From: JBGPQJ01 sp963709295
GTDB lineage: Bacteria; Chloroflexota; Anaerolineae; Anaerolineales; Villigracilaceae
Direction of reading: 5' to 3'
DNA: 64,000 bases
Assembly (NCBI GenBank): GCA_963709295.1
Contig: CAVPVW010000008.1
Location: forward strand, 372,001 to 436,000
Position numbers and translations under genes: made by a program. Within the stretch, counting starts at the first letter, position 1. Each line of letters opens with the position of its first letter. Below the pieces are notes generated by a model, which was given only the letters and a program-made list of their open reading frames with translations, searched no databases and had not been told where the DNA came from. Positions 8,175-16,318 of this stretch are shown piece by piece.

Positions 8175-8933
8175 TCAGGCCTCCGAATCCACTGGCAGGT
8201 AATAGACGCGCGGGCCGGTACCCAGGTCCTCGCGCAGGCGGTAACTCGGGTGTTCTTTGAGCAGCATGCTGACTTCCGAGTGCGGATCGTTCAAATCGCC
8301 AAAGATCCGTGCGCGGGTCGGGCAGACACCCACACAGGCCGGGGTGGCCTCGCGATCGACGCCGGGAGTCAGGCCGAGAGCCAGGCCGCGGTCGATGCGC
8401 TGGTAGCAGAAGGAACATTTTTCAGGCACACCGCGCGGGCGGCGTTCCACATCCGGTTGACCCCATTCCGGTACGGCCGGGTTGGCGCCGTCAAATTTCT
8501 CCCAGTTGAACGAGCGCGCGCCATACGGGCAGGCCACTTCGCAATACCGGCAGCCGATGCACCGGTTATAGTCCATCATCACGATGCCGTCGGGACGGTA
8601 ATAATTGGCGCCCACCATGCAGACATCCACACAGGGAGCTTTTTCGCACTGCATGCACGGCCGCGGAAGGTAGACATCCTTGTCGCCGACCTTGCCGGCT
8701 TCGAGGACAGGATTCCATGTGATCTCGGGTGAAACGTCATTGTGGGCGCGGCAGGCCAGGACGCAGTAACCGCATCCGGTGCATTTGTTCTGGTCGATGA
8801 CCATGGCCCACTGGTGCTCGCCTTTGACGGCTCCAGAAGCATCCGCCTTGCGGACCAGCTGCAGTCCTGCCACGCCGGCAGCGCCTGCCGCTACAACCAT
8901 TAAGAAGCCGCGTCGTCCGATTTTTTCAGTCAT
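8175..8933 (-). CDS. Four-cluster [4Fe-4S] ferredoxin subunit with Tat signal (DmsB/NrfC-like)
   Basis: 252 residues from the ATG at 8933, preceded by GGGAGG. The start RRGFLMVVAAGAAG is a Tat-type signal, so the folded protein is exported. Cys groups CTGCGYCVLAC, CMQCEKAPCVDVC, CIGCRYCEVACPYG and CSFCYQR followed by CVGVCP give the four clusters of the DmsB/NrfC/PhsB family. It should connect the NrfD membrane subunit to the octaheme cytochrome outside the membrane. Its start overlaps the stop of the cytochrome gene by 8 bases. Confidence 0.93.
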   Translation of the reverse strand: MTEKIGRRGFLMVVAAGAAGVAGLQLVRKADASGAVKGEHQWAMVIDQNKCTGCGYCVLACRAHNDVSPEITWNPVLEAGKVGDKDVYLPRPCMQCEKAPCVDVCMVGANYYRPDGIVMMDYNRCIGCRYCEVACPYGARSFNWEKFDGANPAVPEWGQPDVERRPRGVPEKCSFCYQRIDRGLALGLTPGVDREATPACVGVCPTRARIFGDLNDPHSEVSMLLKEHPSYRLREDLGTGPRVYYLPVDSEA

Positions 8934-9954
8934 TCTTGCCTCCCTTGGTGAGGTGTTTGTAGGATCTCTCCAGCCAGGGCGCGAGGACCATGCCTGCGGC
9001 AAGCCCCAGGAGGCCGGCCATGGCTGCAAATCCCAGCGGGCTGACAGGAAGTGGTTCATTTACCACCGGGGGAACCGGTGTGGCTGCTGCGGTCGGCTCG
9101 GGCGTAGGCGTTCCACCGATCTCTTCAATCTTGATCGCCGCAGAAACGACTGCATCACCTGGAGCATGCATCTGATCGGCATGGCACTTGTTGCAGGTAT
9201 CGAGCGAAGGCACAAAATTATGATTCGGTGCCTTGTGCATCTCGTCAAAAGACAGCGGACCTTCATTCATGTCCTCAGGATTGAATCCCAGGTGGCAATT
9301 GACGCAGGTCACTCCCGCTTCTGCATGCTTGGAGGTGGGGAAATTCTGCATGGCGTCCTTGTGGCAGTTCGCGCACAAGTCGGAAGCATCCTTCAGGGTT
9401 TCGGTCTGGCCGACAACTGATTTCATGCCGGCGGAGTGCTGGTCATGGCAGACCGTGCAGGACATATCGCGTTGATAGTGGGCGCTGAGCTTCCAGTCGC
9501 TGGACTCAAAGCGCGGGTCGCTGTGGCATTTTCCACACAACTCGGGCGTGTTATCCACTGGCATGTTCTCGGAGGGATGGTCCGCCGGAATTGGGCTGTG
9601 GCACGCTTCGCAATTGACGCCTTCCGACGCAATGGCACCGGTCGCCGGGTCGTAGCCGGTGGTATGGCAGACCAGGCACGCTCCCGGTTCGCCCTGTTCA
9701 CTCCAGGCCTTGGCAAAGATCGGGTCTGACAGCGCCTGCCCATGAGGTCCAAGCGTCCATGATGCGTGGATCTCGCTATGACAACCTGCACAGGTGTCGT
9801 AGGACATGCCGGGGAATTGAGGGGCAGGCGTGGGCTGCGGATCCTGGGTGGACGCCTGCGCATCCGCGCTGATCTGCGTCAGAAACAGAGCCAGCCCCAC
9901 GATCGGCAGGGCGAAGAACAGACCAATTAGAAAGCGATGGAATAATTTCTTCAT
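8926..9954 (-). CDS. Octaheme c-type cytochrome, C-terminally anchored
   Basis: 342 residues from the ATG at 9954, with GGAG upstream; an in-frame ATG at 9966 is less likely. A signal peptide (about residues 5-25) is followed by eight CXXCH sites (CAGCH, CLVCH, CEACH, CGKCH, CTVCH, CANCH, CVNCH, CNKCH), a Pro/Thr linker and a membrane helix near residues 300-325. The spacing around CAGCH, CLVCHTTGY and GVNCEACH resembles the cytochrome c554/DmsE group. All sites are CXXCH with no CXXCK, so it is an electron carrier rather than an NrfA- or OTR-like catalyst. It is the external part of the FeS-NrfD module. Confidence 0.9.
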   Translation of the reverse strand: MKKLFHRFLIGLFFALPIVGLALFLTQISADAQASTQDPQPTPAPQFPGMSYDTCAGCHSEIHASWTLGPHGQALSDPIFAKAWSEQGEPGACLVCHTTGYDPATGAIASEGVNCEACHSPIPADHPSENMPVDNTPELCGKCHSDPRFESSDWKLSAHYQRDMSCTVCHDQHSAGMKSVVGQTETLKDASDLCANCHKDAMQNFPTSKHAEAGVTCVNCHLGFNPEDMNEGPLSFDEMHKAPNHNFVPSLDTCNKCHADQMHAPGDAVVSAAIKIEEIGGTPTPEPTAAATPVPPVVNEPLPVSPLGFAAMAGLLGLAAGMVLAPWLERSYKHLTKGGKND

Positions 9955-9981
9955 TGAGATCTCCATGTTATAGGATGTCGA

Positions 9982-10318
9982 TTAAGCTCTCACCGGGACC
10001 GGCGCATTGCGGAAAACGCTGCAATCCAGGCAGCTTTCCTTAAGCAGGCCTTCATCGGATCGAAATTGCTGCCAGCACGGTGTGCCCGGATTGGCAAACG
10101 CCTTGCATTGTTCCTTGTTCTGGCAGTGGTGCACTTCCCAGCAGGGAGTCTGAGGCGCCCGCATGACCGTGTTGGCCATCCTCTGCCGGGCTTCCTCCTG
10201 CCAGCGGGTGTCCAGTCGGCGCAGGAAATAAACTGCGACGACCATCACCAGGATCGGCAATCCAAAACGCAGGAGTTATTCCGGCTAATACAGCAAGAGT
10301 GGTTGTAATAGTATCCAT
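9982..10318 (-). CDS. Small membrane protein with Cys-rich two-CW-like domain, frame-disrupted
   Basis: The probable start is the ATG at 10318, preceded by GGGAGG. It encodes MDTITTTLAVLAGITPAF, then the frame breaks in an A4 run (10264-10267). With one base removed it continues GLPILVMVVAVYFLRRLDTR, completing one membrane helix. The rest (to 9982) is a soluble domain with CWEVHHC, NKEQC, TPCWQQF and ESCLDC, the spacing of two-CW Cys-rich modules that probably bind metal or a cluster. As written, the downstream frame opens only at 10260. It sits at the head of the octaheme-FeS-NrfD operon, so a role in that complex is plausible. Function unknown. Confidence 0.6.
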
Positions 10319-10343
10319 AAGGGACCTCCCAACAATCAGGATT

Positions 10344-10463
10344 TCAATGGGCTTTCTTCGTCCGGTTCTGTCTCTGTACCGTCTCTCCGATGAAAAGGAT
10401 GACGGCCGCGGGAATGAGCAGCCGAAGAACCGCAAGGGAAAAAATGCTGAATAGTGTTGTCAT
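10344..10463 (-). CDS. 39-residue single-helix membrane protein
   Basis: Starts MTTLFSIFSLAVLRLLIPAA with a strong AAGGAGG site upstream and ends at 10344. It has one membrane helix and a basic tail (ETVQRQNRTKKAH). Only 25 bases separate it from the next start, so it is the first gene of the cytochrome operon. Small single-helix subunits are common in respiratory complexes. No family recognised. Confidence 0.6.
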   Translation of the reverse strand: MTTLFSIFSLAVLRLLIPAAVILFIGETVQRQNRTKKAH

Positions 10464-10560
10464 CTCTGCCTCCTTCTGATTTTTCTAATCCTGCTCTTAG
10501 TTTAGGCTTATCCCCGCGGCTAGACAATTCGGCGGACTCCCAATCTTTGCCCGCCTGATC

Positions 10561-10633
10561 ACCCCATAAATGGGGGTTGAAACCCCATAACCAGTGGCAA
10601 ATACCCCATACCAAATGGGTGACATACCCCACA
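10561..10633. promoter_or_regulatory. Four phased ACCCCATA repeats upstream of the cytochrome operon
   Basis: ACCCCATA occurs at 10561, 10582 and 10603, and ACCCCACA at 10626, giving spacings of 21, 21 and 23 bases, about two helical turns, so all face one side of the DNA. Inverted ATGGGG (10570-10576) and ATGGGT (10615-10620) add dyads. The site resembles the NarL heptamer TACYYMT with one extra base. The adjacent LuxR/NarL-type regulator (10692-11342) is the natural candidate to bind here; this is inferred. Confidence 0.6.
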
Positions 10634-10640
10634 AAACAAA

Positions 10641-10662
10641 TGACAGGCCGAAAGGCCTGTCA
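10641..10662 (-). terminator. Terminator of the sensor-regulator operon
   Basis: Perfect 9-bp arms TGACAGGCC/GGCCTGTCA around a GAAA loop (TTTC on the minus strand), followed on the minus strand by a T-rich stretch. It lies 30 bases past the regulator stop. Confidence 0.75.
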
Positions 10663-10691
10663 AAATGGCATTGGTTCAGTTTTGGCAAGGA

Positions 10692-11342
10692 TTACGCTTC
10701 GATGATTCCCTTGCGTATCGCGTAACGCACCAGCTCCGCCCGGGAATGCAGGTTCAACTTATGCATGATGTTCTCGCGATGCCGGGCAACCGTCTTCGGG
10801 CTGATGACCAGCGCCTCGGCAATTTCATCATTGCTCTTGCCCTCCGCCAGGAAGGTCAGCACTTCCTGCTCGCGGTCCGTCAGGTTATCCAGCGCTTTGC
10901 TTTGTTCCCCCGAATGATCCTGCGAGAGATAATCCCGGACCAGCAGCTTTGCCAGCGATGGGTAGATATATACTTCATTGACCGCCGCCGCGCGGATGGC
11001 GGTAATCAGCTCCTCGGGAGCAGCACGCTTGGGAACGTACCCTCGCGCTCCGGCATCCAGCATTTTGAAGAAGTATTCCTCGTCCTCGTGAATGGTCAGC
11101 GCCACCACCGCCGCGTCCGGGTGCAGTTTGCGAATCTCCCGGGTGGCCTCAATTCCAGACATATCCGGCAAGCCGATGTCCATCAGGATGACATCCGGTT
11201 TGAGCAGACGTGTTGCTTCGAGCGCCTCGGCCGCATTGCCGGCTTCTCCGGCAATTTCCATGTCCTCTTCACTCATCAGCAGCATGCGCAGACCGGAACG
11301 CACCACGGCGTGGTCATCCACCAGCAGAAGGCGTATTTTCAT
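10692..11342 (-). CDS. NarL/LuxR-family response regulator
   Basis: 216 residues. The receiver domain has an acidic pocket (VDDHAVV) and phospho-acceptor Asp in VILMDIGLPDMSG (near residue 56), with Lys in YVPKRAAP. A LuxR-type helix-turn-helix (about residues 150-212) reads LTDREQEVLTFLAEGKSNDE. GGAGGTC precedes the ATG at 11342, which overlaps the kinase gene by 29 bases. It probably controls the cytochrome operon just downstream, and perhaps the 1129 operon, through the ACCCCATA-type sites. The signal is unknown. Confidence 0.93.
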   Translation of the reverse strand: MKIRLLLVDDHAVVRSGLRMLLMSEEDMEIAGEAGNAAEALEATRLLKPDVILMDIGLPDMSGIEATREIRKLHPDAAVVALTIHEDEEYFFKMLDAGARGYVPKRAAPEELITAIRAAAVNEVYIYPSLAKLLVRDYLSQDHSGEQSKALDNLTDREQEVLTFLAEGKSNDEIAEALVISPKTVARHRENIMHKLNLHSRAELVRYAIRKGIIEA

Positions 11343-12819
11343 CCTTGACCTCCGATTCTTCCTGTTGATAAGGCACGGTCACCTCCACCAGCGTTCCCTG
11401 TCCCGGCATGGACGCCACGAAAAACGTTCCATTGAGCAGGGTGGCACGCTCCTGCATGCCCACCAAACCCAAAGAAGGGCGCCCGCCCGATTGGTTCTTC
11501 TTGACCACTACGTCGAAACCCTGGCCGTCATCCTTGATGCGCACCCGCACATCCGAAGGTTCGTAAGCCAGGCTGATGTTCACGTTTGACGCTGCAGCGT
11601 GTTTCATGACGTTATTCAACGCTTCCTGAACAATGCGGAAAATTGCAGTTTTCACTGCCGTGGACATGGGCTTTTCATGACCGCTAGTTTCCACCTTGAG
11701 ATTCAGCCCATCGCGACCCTGCAGGTTGCCGGCATACCAGCGAATCGCCGCTGAAAGCCCCAGGTCATCGAGGTGCGACGGGCGCAGGTCGGAGATCAAT
11801 CGTTGGAGTTCGGTAAGCGAGTTGGCGTTAAGCGATTCGAGATGCCTCAGGGTGGTGACAGCCTTTTCAGAATTGCCCTGTTGAATGGTAGTGGAGAGTC
11901 CGCGCAGCCCCATGCCGATCGCGGTCAGCGACTGCCCGGTTTCGTCATGCAAGTCACGGGCAATGCGCTGGCGTTCCGCCTCCTGGGCGGCCACCACACG
12001 TCCGAACAATTCCCCGCGCAGCATGTCGCGCTGGCGCGCCTCCTCCAGCTGCATGCGCTGCAGTTCCGCAATCTTACGGTCAGTCTCAACCTGGAAAGCA
12101 CGCATGAACCGGATGACAAAAAAGGACGCCGCGCCTGCCGAGATGGCACGGAAGAGCTGAACAGGAAATCCGAATAGCGCAAGAAACAAATCCTCGTTGA
12201 TGATCATGGAAGGCGGCAGAGGGCTTGTGTTCGCAAAGAACTGCCCCACCAACCCGTACCACGCAAAAGCAATCGCCGCGTAGAGGCTGTCGCGTCCGAA
12301 AGAGATCATCCCTGCCCTGCGAAAGGCACGCTGTTGAACGATCAAACCGGCTGAAGCCAGCAGCGACGCCGGGATGGCCAGGGAGTAACGAGTCCAATTA
12401 CCCGCGGTGGCCCAGAGCTCTCTTCCCGTGTACATCCCAACCAGGCTCAACAGCCCGAAGACCCAGATCGCCTCCATGATGACGGGAATGATCAGGATGT
12501 ATTTCTGCGAGGCCTCAGACCGGGCAATGAGGAAACTCCCAAAGGCGGCCAGTGATATGAAAGAAAAAGAAAGAATGGTCAGGCGCACCGCAGGCAGCCA
12601 ATCGGGAAGTTCGGCACCGAAGGATATGGCGATGATCTCATACATCTCCACCCACTCATGGGCGGCGTGCAGCAGGCCAAAAGCTGCCAAAGGGCGCAGC
12701 GCCTTGCGCAGACCGGGGTCCGAAGCGCGGCCTCCCTCCAGCATGACCAGCAGGCCCATGCTGAAAAACGCCAGGCCGTAAAAGAAGAAAATAACGATGA
12801 AATTCAACTCACCCCGCAT
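11314..12819 (-). CDS. NarX-like membrane histidine kinase (HisKA_3)
   Basis: 501 residues. About seven or eight hydrophobic helices fill residues 1-240, including an unusual FGLLHAAHEWVEMYE segment. A coiled coil follows, then a HisKA_3 domain with the phospho-accepting His in RIARDLHDETGQSLTAIG, and an HATPase with NVMKHAAA, DDGQGFD and GLVGMQERATLL. It should phosphorylate the regulator encoded just downstream and overlapping it. There is no NarX-type periplasmic domain, so the input is likely sensed in the membrane, for example redox or quinone state (inference). Confidence 0.9.
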   Translation of the reverse strand: MRGELNFIVIFFFYGLAFFSMGLLVMLEGGRASDPGLRKALRPLAAFGLLHAAHEWVEMYEIIAISFGAELPDWLPAVRLTILSFSFISLAAFGSFLIARSEASQKYILIIPVIMEAIWVFGLLSLVGMYTGRELWATAGNWTRYSLAIPASLLASAGLIVQQRAFRRAGMISFGRDSLYAAIAFAWYGLVGQFFANTSPLPPSMIINEDLFLALFGFPVQLFRAISAGAASFFVIRFMRAFQVETDRKIAELQRMQLEEARQRDMLRGELFGRVVAAQEAERQRIARDLHDETGQSLTAIGMGLRGLSTTIQQGNSEKAVTTLRHLESLNANSLTELQRLISDLRPSHLDDLGLSAAIRWYAGNLQGRDGLNLKVETSGHEKPMSTAVKTAIFRIVQEALNNVMKHAAASNVNISLAYEPSDVRVRIKDDGQGFDVVVKKNQSGGRPSLGLVGMQERATLLNGTFFVASMPGQGTLVEVTVPYQQEESEVKDENTPSAGG

Positions 12820-12859
12820 GATTCCTCTTTAGACCGGCATGATCGTTCGATTGGATGAA

Positions 12860-13123
12860 TCAGGCGTCTTCGCGCCGTAAACGGACTCCGCATGCCCGGC
12901 AGAACTTATCCGCAGGCTGGGCGCGCTTGCCGCACTCGTGGCAGTAAATCTGCCCCTCATTACTGCTGGATTTATCGCTTTCACTATGAGAGCCATGGCG
13001 TCTGCGGGAATTCGCCGACGCAGCGTTGCTGCCTGATTGCCAGTACCATACCAGGCCGACCACGATCAGCAGGATCCCTACAAAACCTAGAATATAGTAC
13101 ATGTTCCGCGAGAGAAAATCCAT
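12860..13123 (-). CDS. Small membrane protein with zinc ribbon
   Basis: 87 residues. One membrane helix (about residues 9-27) is followed by a Ser-rich linker and a zinc-ribbon tail CHECGKRAQPADKFCRACG. Such anchored ribbons are frequent beside ccm and cytochrome genes in Chloroflexota; the function is not known. It lies 23 bases after the next upstream gene on this strand, so the two may be co-transcribed. Confidence 0.7.
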   Translation of the reverse strand: MDFLSRNMYYILGFVGILLIVVGLVWYWQSGSNAASANSRRRHGSHSESDKSSSNEGQIYCHECGKRAQPADKFCRACGVRLRREDA

Positions 13124-13145
13124 CGCGACTGCAGTGGAGGATACT

Positions 13146-13787
13146 TCAGTATCGATCGCGCCCTCCGCTGGGCTGCACAGGCTGACCTGAGACGGTCAAC
13201 GCGTCAGTCGCACGGGAATAATTCACATCCAGCACCCACTGCTCACTCTCGTCGATGGAACCGAATGTCCCGCTATGGATCGGCAGGTTATCGGGTGACA
13301 GACTATCGTTTGGCAGAACCGGGTTTGAAGTAAACTCGGTGGTCTGAGTAGGCTCCTGTACTTCCACGACAAAGGTGTTAACGGTGTAATCTCCTGGCCA
13401 AATGAAGTTGAAATGGCGGTCTTCTTCAATAAAATGAATAGGCGCATAATATTCAAGCTGGTAGTTGGTCTGGTCTGCCGCCTCAAAGGTGACTGTTTGC
13501 CAGTCGCCATCGCTGCCAGACGTAAAATCGACAGAAAACAACCCGTTGGGGGTATCCTGCGCCACCGCGGTCACCTGGGCCTCGGCCGGCACACGGAATT
13601 GGAGCTGAGTGGGGGTCAGGGTACCGGGAGCCAGGGAAAAGGTATAGATCACCAGCAACTCGCTGCGGTCATACTCAGGCCATAACCTGACTCGTAACTC
13701 ATTAATGATCGTCCCGCCCTGGGCGCCGGCCGCTGAAGGGGCAATCAAGGCCGCCAGCAAGGCAGCCAATACCAATAATCGTTTCAT
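13146..13787 (-). CDS. Secreted protein of unknown function
   Basis: 213 residues with a clear signal peptide (MKRLLVLAALLAALIAPSAAGA) and a beta-rich body containing repeated aromatic/acidic strands (LLVIYTFSLAPGT, HFNFIWPGDY). No Cys. The C-terminus (SGQPVQPSGG) looks like linker and may once have led into a membrane anchor. It precedes the zinc-ribbon membrane protein by 22 bases. No family recognised. Confidence 0.65.
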   Translation of the reverse strand: MKRLLVLAALLAALIAPSAAGAQGGTIINELRVRLWPEYDRSELLVIYTFSLAPGTLTPTQLQFRVPAEAQVTAVAQDTPNGLFSVDFTSGSDGDWQTVTFEAADQTNYQLEYYAPIHFIEEDRHFNFIWPGDYTVNTFVVEVQEPTQTTEFTSNPVLPNDSLSPDNLPIHSGTFGSIDESEQWVLDVNYSRATDALTVSGQPVQPSGGRDRY

Positions 13788-13898
13788 TGAGTTCCTCCAA
13801 AATTTACTGATGTGAATCTTACCATGAAAAAATTAAGCCTCTCCTGAAGAATGCCATTTGCACATTCACCGGGAAAGGCCTGCATGGATAGGAAAGAA

Positions 13899-14807
13899 TT
13901 ATGGATGGGCTGCCACCGCCCGGATCAAATTCCATACTGCCCAGTTCAACGGTGTCGGGACACCGTGCTGCTTTCCTTCGCGCACCACCGCCCCGCAAAT
14001 GGAGTCGATTTCGGTAGGCGCGCCTCGTTTGACATCTTGCAGCATGGAGGATTGATTGGCCGCGGTTTTTCGGACGACATCCTCCGCGGCACCGACCGGA
14101 TCCTTGAAAGGCAGGTGCACGCCCTGCGAATTCGCCACCATGGCGGCCTCGCGCGCGAGGGAGGCCATCACCGTCCGCGCAGCGGGGCGTTCGAGCAGCT
14201 GCCCATTGGGGATACGCAGCAGCGCCGTCAACGGGTTGATCGCGGCGTTAATCACCAGCTTTCCCCAAGCCAGTGCACGGGCATCCTCCACCCATTGGAC
14301 TTTGAAACCCGCTTCCTGCAGCAGCCCATCCAACATCACCAGGCGCGGATGCTTCTCGATGGAGACCACACCCTCCCCGCCCAACCGCGCCAGACCGGGG
14401 CCGAGCAGCGTCGCGCCGGTGGTCGTGACCCCTAGAGCCACACGGGATTTTCCAAGGCGCCGGCCGAGCGTCTCAATGTTGCCCAGTCCATTCTGAAGGG
14501 TGAGCGCCAGCCCATCTTTGGCAAGGCAATCTGCAAGCTGTTCCGCAGCGCGTTCCGTCTGCCAGGCTTTGACCAGCACCAGCGCCAGAGACGCGCCTCG
14601 GCAGTCGACCGGGTTGTTGGTCACAGTGACCGGATAGGCGCGCATTTTCCCATCCGCTTCGATGAGGCGTGCTCCATTTTCGCGCAGGGCTTCAAGCCCG
14701 TTCTTCCAGGTGCCGAGCATGGACACGCTCGCGCCAGCGGCCGATAATCGAGCCGCGAACAGGGTCGCGAGAGCCCCGGTTCCGACGATCAACACAGGTT
14801 GGGTCAT
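13899..14807 (-). CDS. panE: 2-dehydropantoate 2-reductase
   Basis: 302 residues from the ATG at 14807, with AGGAGG upstream. The N-terminal Rossmann motif VLIVGTGALATLFAARL binds NADPH; LQNGLGN and KLVINAAINPLTAL are the substrate-side signatures. It reduces ketopantoate to pantoate for coenzyme A synthesis. The start overlaps the panB stop in ATGA, so the two pantothenate genes are coupled. Confidence 0.9.
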   Translation of the reverse strand: MTQPVLIVGTGALATLFAARLSAAGASVSMLGTWKNGLEALRENGARLIEADGKMRAYPVTVTNNPVDCRGASLALVLVKAWQTERAAEQLADCLAKDGLALTLQNGLGNIETLGRRLGKSRVALGVTTTGATLLGPGLARLGGEGVVSIEKHPRLVMLDGLLQEAGFKVQWVEDARALAWGKLVINAAINPLTALLRIPNGQLLERPAARTVMASLAREAAMVANSQGVHLPFKDPVGAAEDVVRKTAANQSSMLQDVKRGAPTEIDSICGAVVREGKQHGVPTPLNWAVWNLIRAVAAHP

Positions 14808-15686
14808 TCGACCTCCTTGAGCAGGGCATCCCATTCGGCATCCGCCATTTCAACGGAATGTTCCGCCGCCGGGAATTGCTTCGAACTCCACCTCGGCTTT
14901 GAATTCCGAGAAGGCGCGCGCCATCTCTGCGTGGAAATTGGCATACTTTTTGACAAATTTCGGCGTAAAGCGGTCGAACAACCCCAGCAGGTCGTGTGTG
15001 ACCAGCACCTGCCCGTCGCAGCCGATTCCCGCGCCAATGCCGATGGTCGGGATGGAGAGCTGTTGGCTGACCAGCTCCGCGAGACGCGCCGGGACAGATT
15101 CCAGCACCAGGCTGAAGCAACCGGCCTCTTCCAGCAGCAGGGCGTCATCCAGAAGATGTTTCGCCGCGGCAGCGGTGCGTCCCTGCGGTCGGAATCCCCC
15201 CAACTGGTGGACGGATTGCGGCGTGAGCCCGAGATGTCCCATGACGGGAATCCCCGCCCCGACGATGGCGCGCACCGCCTCGATGCGCTCTCGGCCGCCC
15301 TCGAGCTTGACCGCGTCCATGCCGCCCTGCTGTAGGAATCGCCCCGCGTTGCGCAGGGCTTCCTCCGCGGACACCTGGTAGGACATGAAAGGCATGTCGC
15401 CCACCAGCAGCGCGGATTGTGCCCCCCTGGAAACAGCCCGGCAGTGATGGAGCATTTCCTCCATGGTGACAGGCAGCGTATTTTCGTAGCCCAGCACCAC
15501 CATGCCGAGTGAATCCCCGACCAGGATCACATCCACCCCGGCCTGATCCTGCGCCAGCGCGGTGGGATAGTCGTAGGCGGTCAGCATGACGATCGGTTCA
15601 CCCCGCTCCTTTTTCTGGCGCAGGGTGAGCGTGGTGACTTTCTTGCGTGGATTTACGGAAGTTGAAACAGTTGCTGATGTTGACAA
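14804..15686 (-). CDS. panB: 3-methyl-2-oxobutanoate hydroxymethyltransferase, frame-disrupted near the C-terminus
   Basis: PanB makes ketopantoate from ketoisovalerate and methylene-THF. The likely start is TTG at 15686, which has GGAGGG at good spacing; an in-frame TTG at 15698 overlaps that site. Family motifs are MLTAYDYPTALAQDQAG, VILVGDSLGMVVLGY, LLVGDMPFMSY and PVMGHLGLTPQS. The given frame stops at 14850 just after EFEAIPGGG. Removing one base in the short AA/TT runs at 14874-14877 restores FPAAEHSVEMADAEWDALL and a stop at 14804, matching the usual FPxxEHSF end of PanB. Probably a sequencing indel. Confidence 0.88.
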
Positions 15687-15944
15687 GGTACCCTCCAAAA
15701 AGGTAGAGTCCTATCCAGCGGCGGGCCGTCAGGCTGCCCAATGGAAGTCTATGTGTTTTTCAAGATTGCGCCGTCAAGCTCGCGAGGATGCATGCGGCAT
15801 TCACATTATTCCACAAATCAGTCTGCATGACAATCTCAGGTGCCATCATTTCCTATCTTATTTACGAGAAAAGTGCAGGTCTCGTTTCAAACGCAACCTA
15901 CATCTTTTTAATTTCTCATGCGTACATAATTCATAGATGCGCTG

Positions 15945-15950
15945 TATAAT
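15945..15950 (+). promoter_or_regulatory. Possible -10 box upstream of the YtxH-like gene
   Basis: CTGTATAAT lies 37 bases before the start codon; no clear -35 box was found. The surrounding 15699-15986 stretch is AT-rich and holds nothing else recognised. Confidence 0.4.
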
Positions 15951-15986
15951 AGATTTAACTATTTTTATGTGGAAGGAGAATATATC

Positions 15987-16229
15987 ATGAAGAAAGCTTT
16001 CGGTTTTGTACTCGGCGCCGCGGTCGGTGCTTTGGTGGGCGGAACCATCGCCCTCTTGTTCGCTCCGGCCTCCGGCGAGGCGCTGCGCGGTCAAATTCGC
16101 GACCGGGGCGTGGCATTCACCACAGAAGTGCAGCAGGCTGCGTCGACCCGCCGTGCGGAATTACAAGCCCGCCTGGCTGAGCTCCGCGCACCGCGCAAGC
16201 CGGCTCCCCCGACCCCGCCCGTTGCCTAG
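15987..16229 (+). CDS. YtxH-like small membrane protein
   Basis: 80 residues from the ATG at 15987, with AAGGAGAA upstream. The N-terminal glycine-rich helix FGFVLGAAVGALVGGTIALL leads into APASGEALRGQIRDR, the YtxH/gas-vesicle-like signature, then an amphipathic Ala/Arg helix and a Pro-rich end. Such proteins are linked to envelope stress in some bacteria; the precise role is unknown. It stands alone between two hairpins. Confidence 0.75.
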   Translation: MKKAFGFVLGAAVGALVGGTIALLFAPASGEALRGQIRDRGVAFTTEVQQAASTRRAELQARLAELRAPRKPAPPTPPVA

Positions 16230-16250
16230 GGGAACCCAATTCCCAACTCA

Positions 16251-16276
16251 TCCCCTCATGCTTTTTGATGAGGGGA
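16251..16276. terminator. Hairpin terminator after the YtxH-like gene
   Basis: Arms TCCCCTCAT/ATGAGGGGA (9 bp) around an 8-base loop, followed by GTTTAG. Lies between two convergent genes. Confidence 0.65.
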
Positions 16277-16289
16277 GTTTAGTCTGCCT

Positions 16290-16318
16290 AAGAGAGATGG
16301 CTTGCCTGTCTCTCTTTT
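16290..16318. terminator. Second hairpin with T-run between convergent genes
   Basis: Arms AAGAGAGA (16290-16297) and TCTCTCTT (16309-16316), followed by TTAATTT on the plus strand. It abuts the stop codon of the glycosyltransferase gene. Confidence 0.55.

Noticed and set aside
7607..8260. Long plus-strand open frame across the NrfD gene
   Set aside because: It is the antisense of a strongly supported membrane protein and has no domain or start signal.
8926..9954. Octaheme nitrite or tetrathionate reductase
   Set aside because: All eight sites are CXXCH; the CXXCK-type active-site heme of those enzymes is missing.
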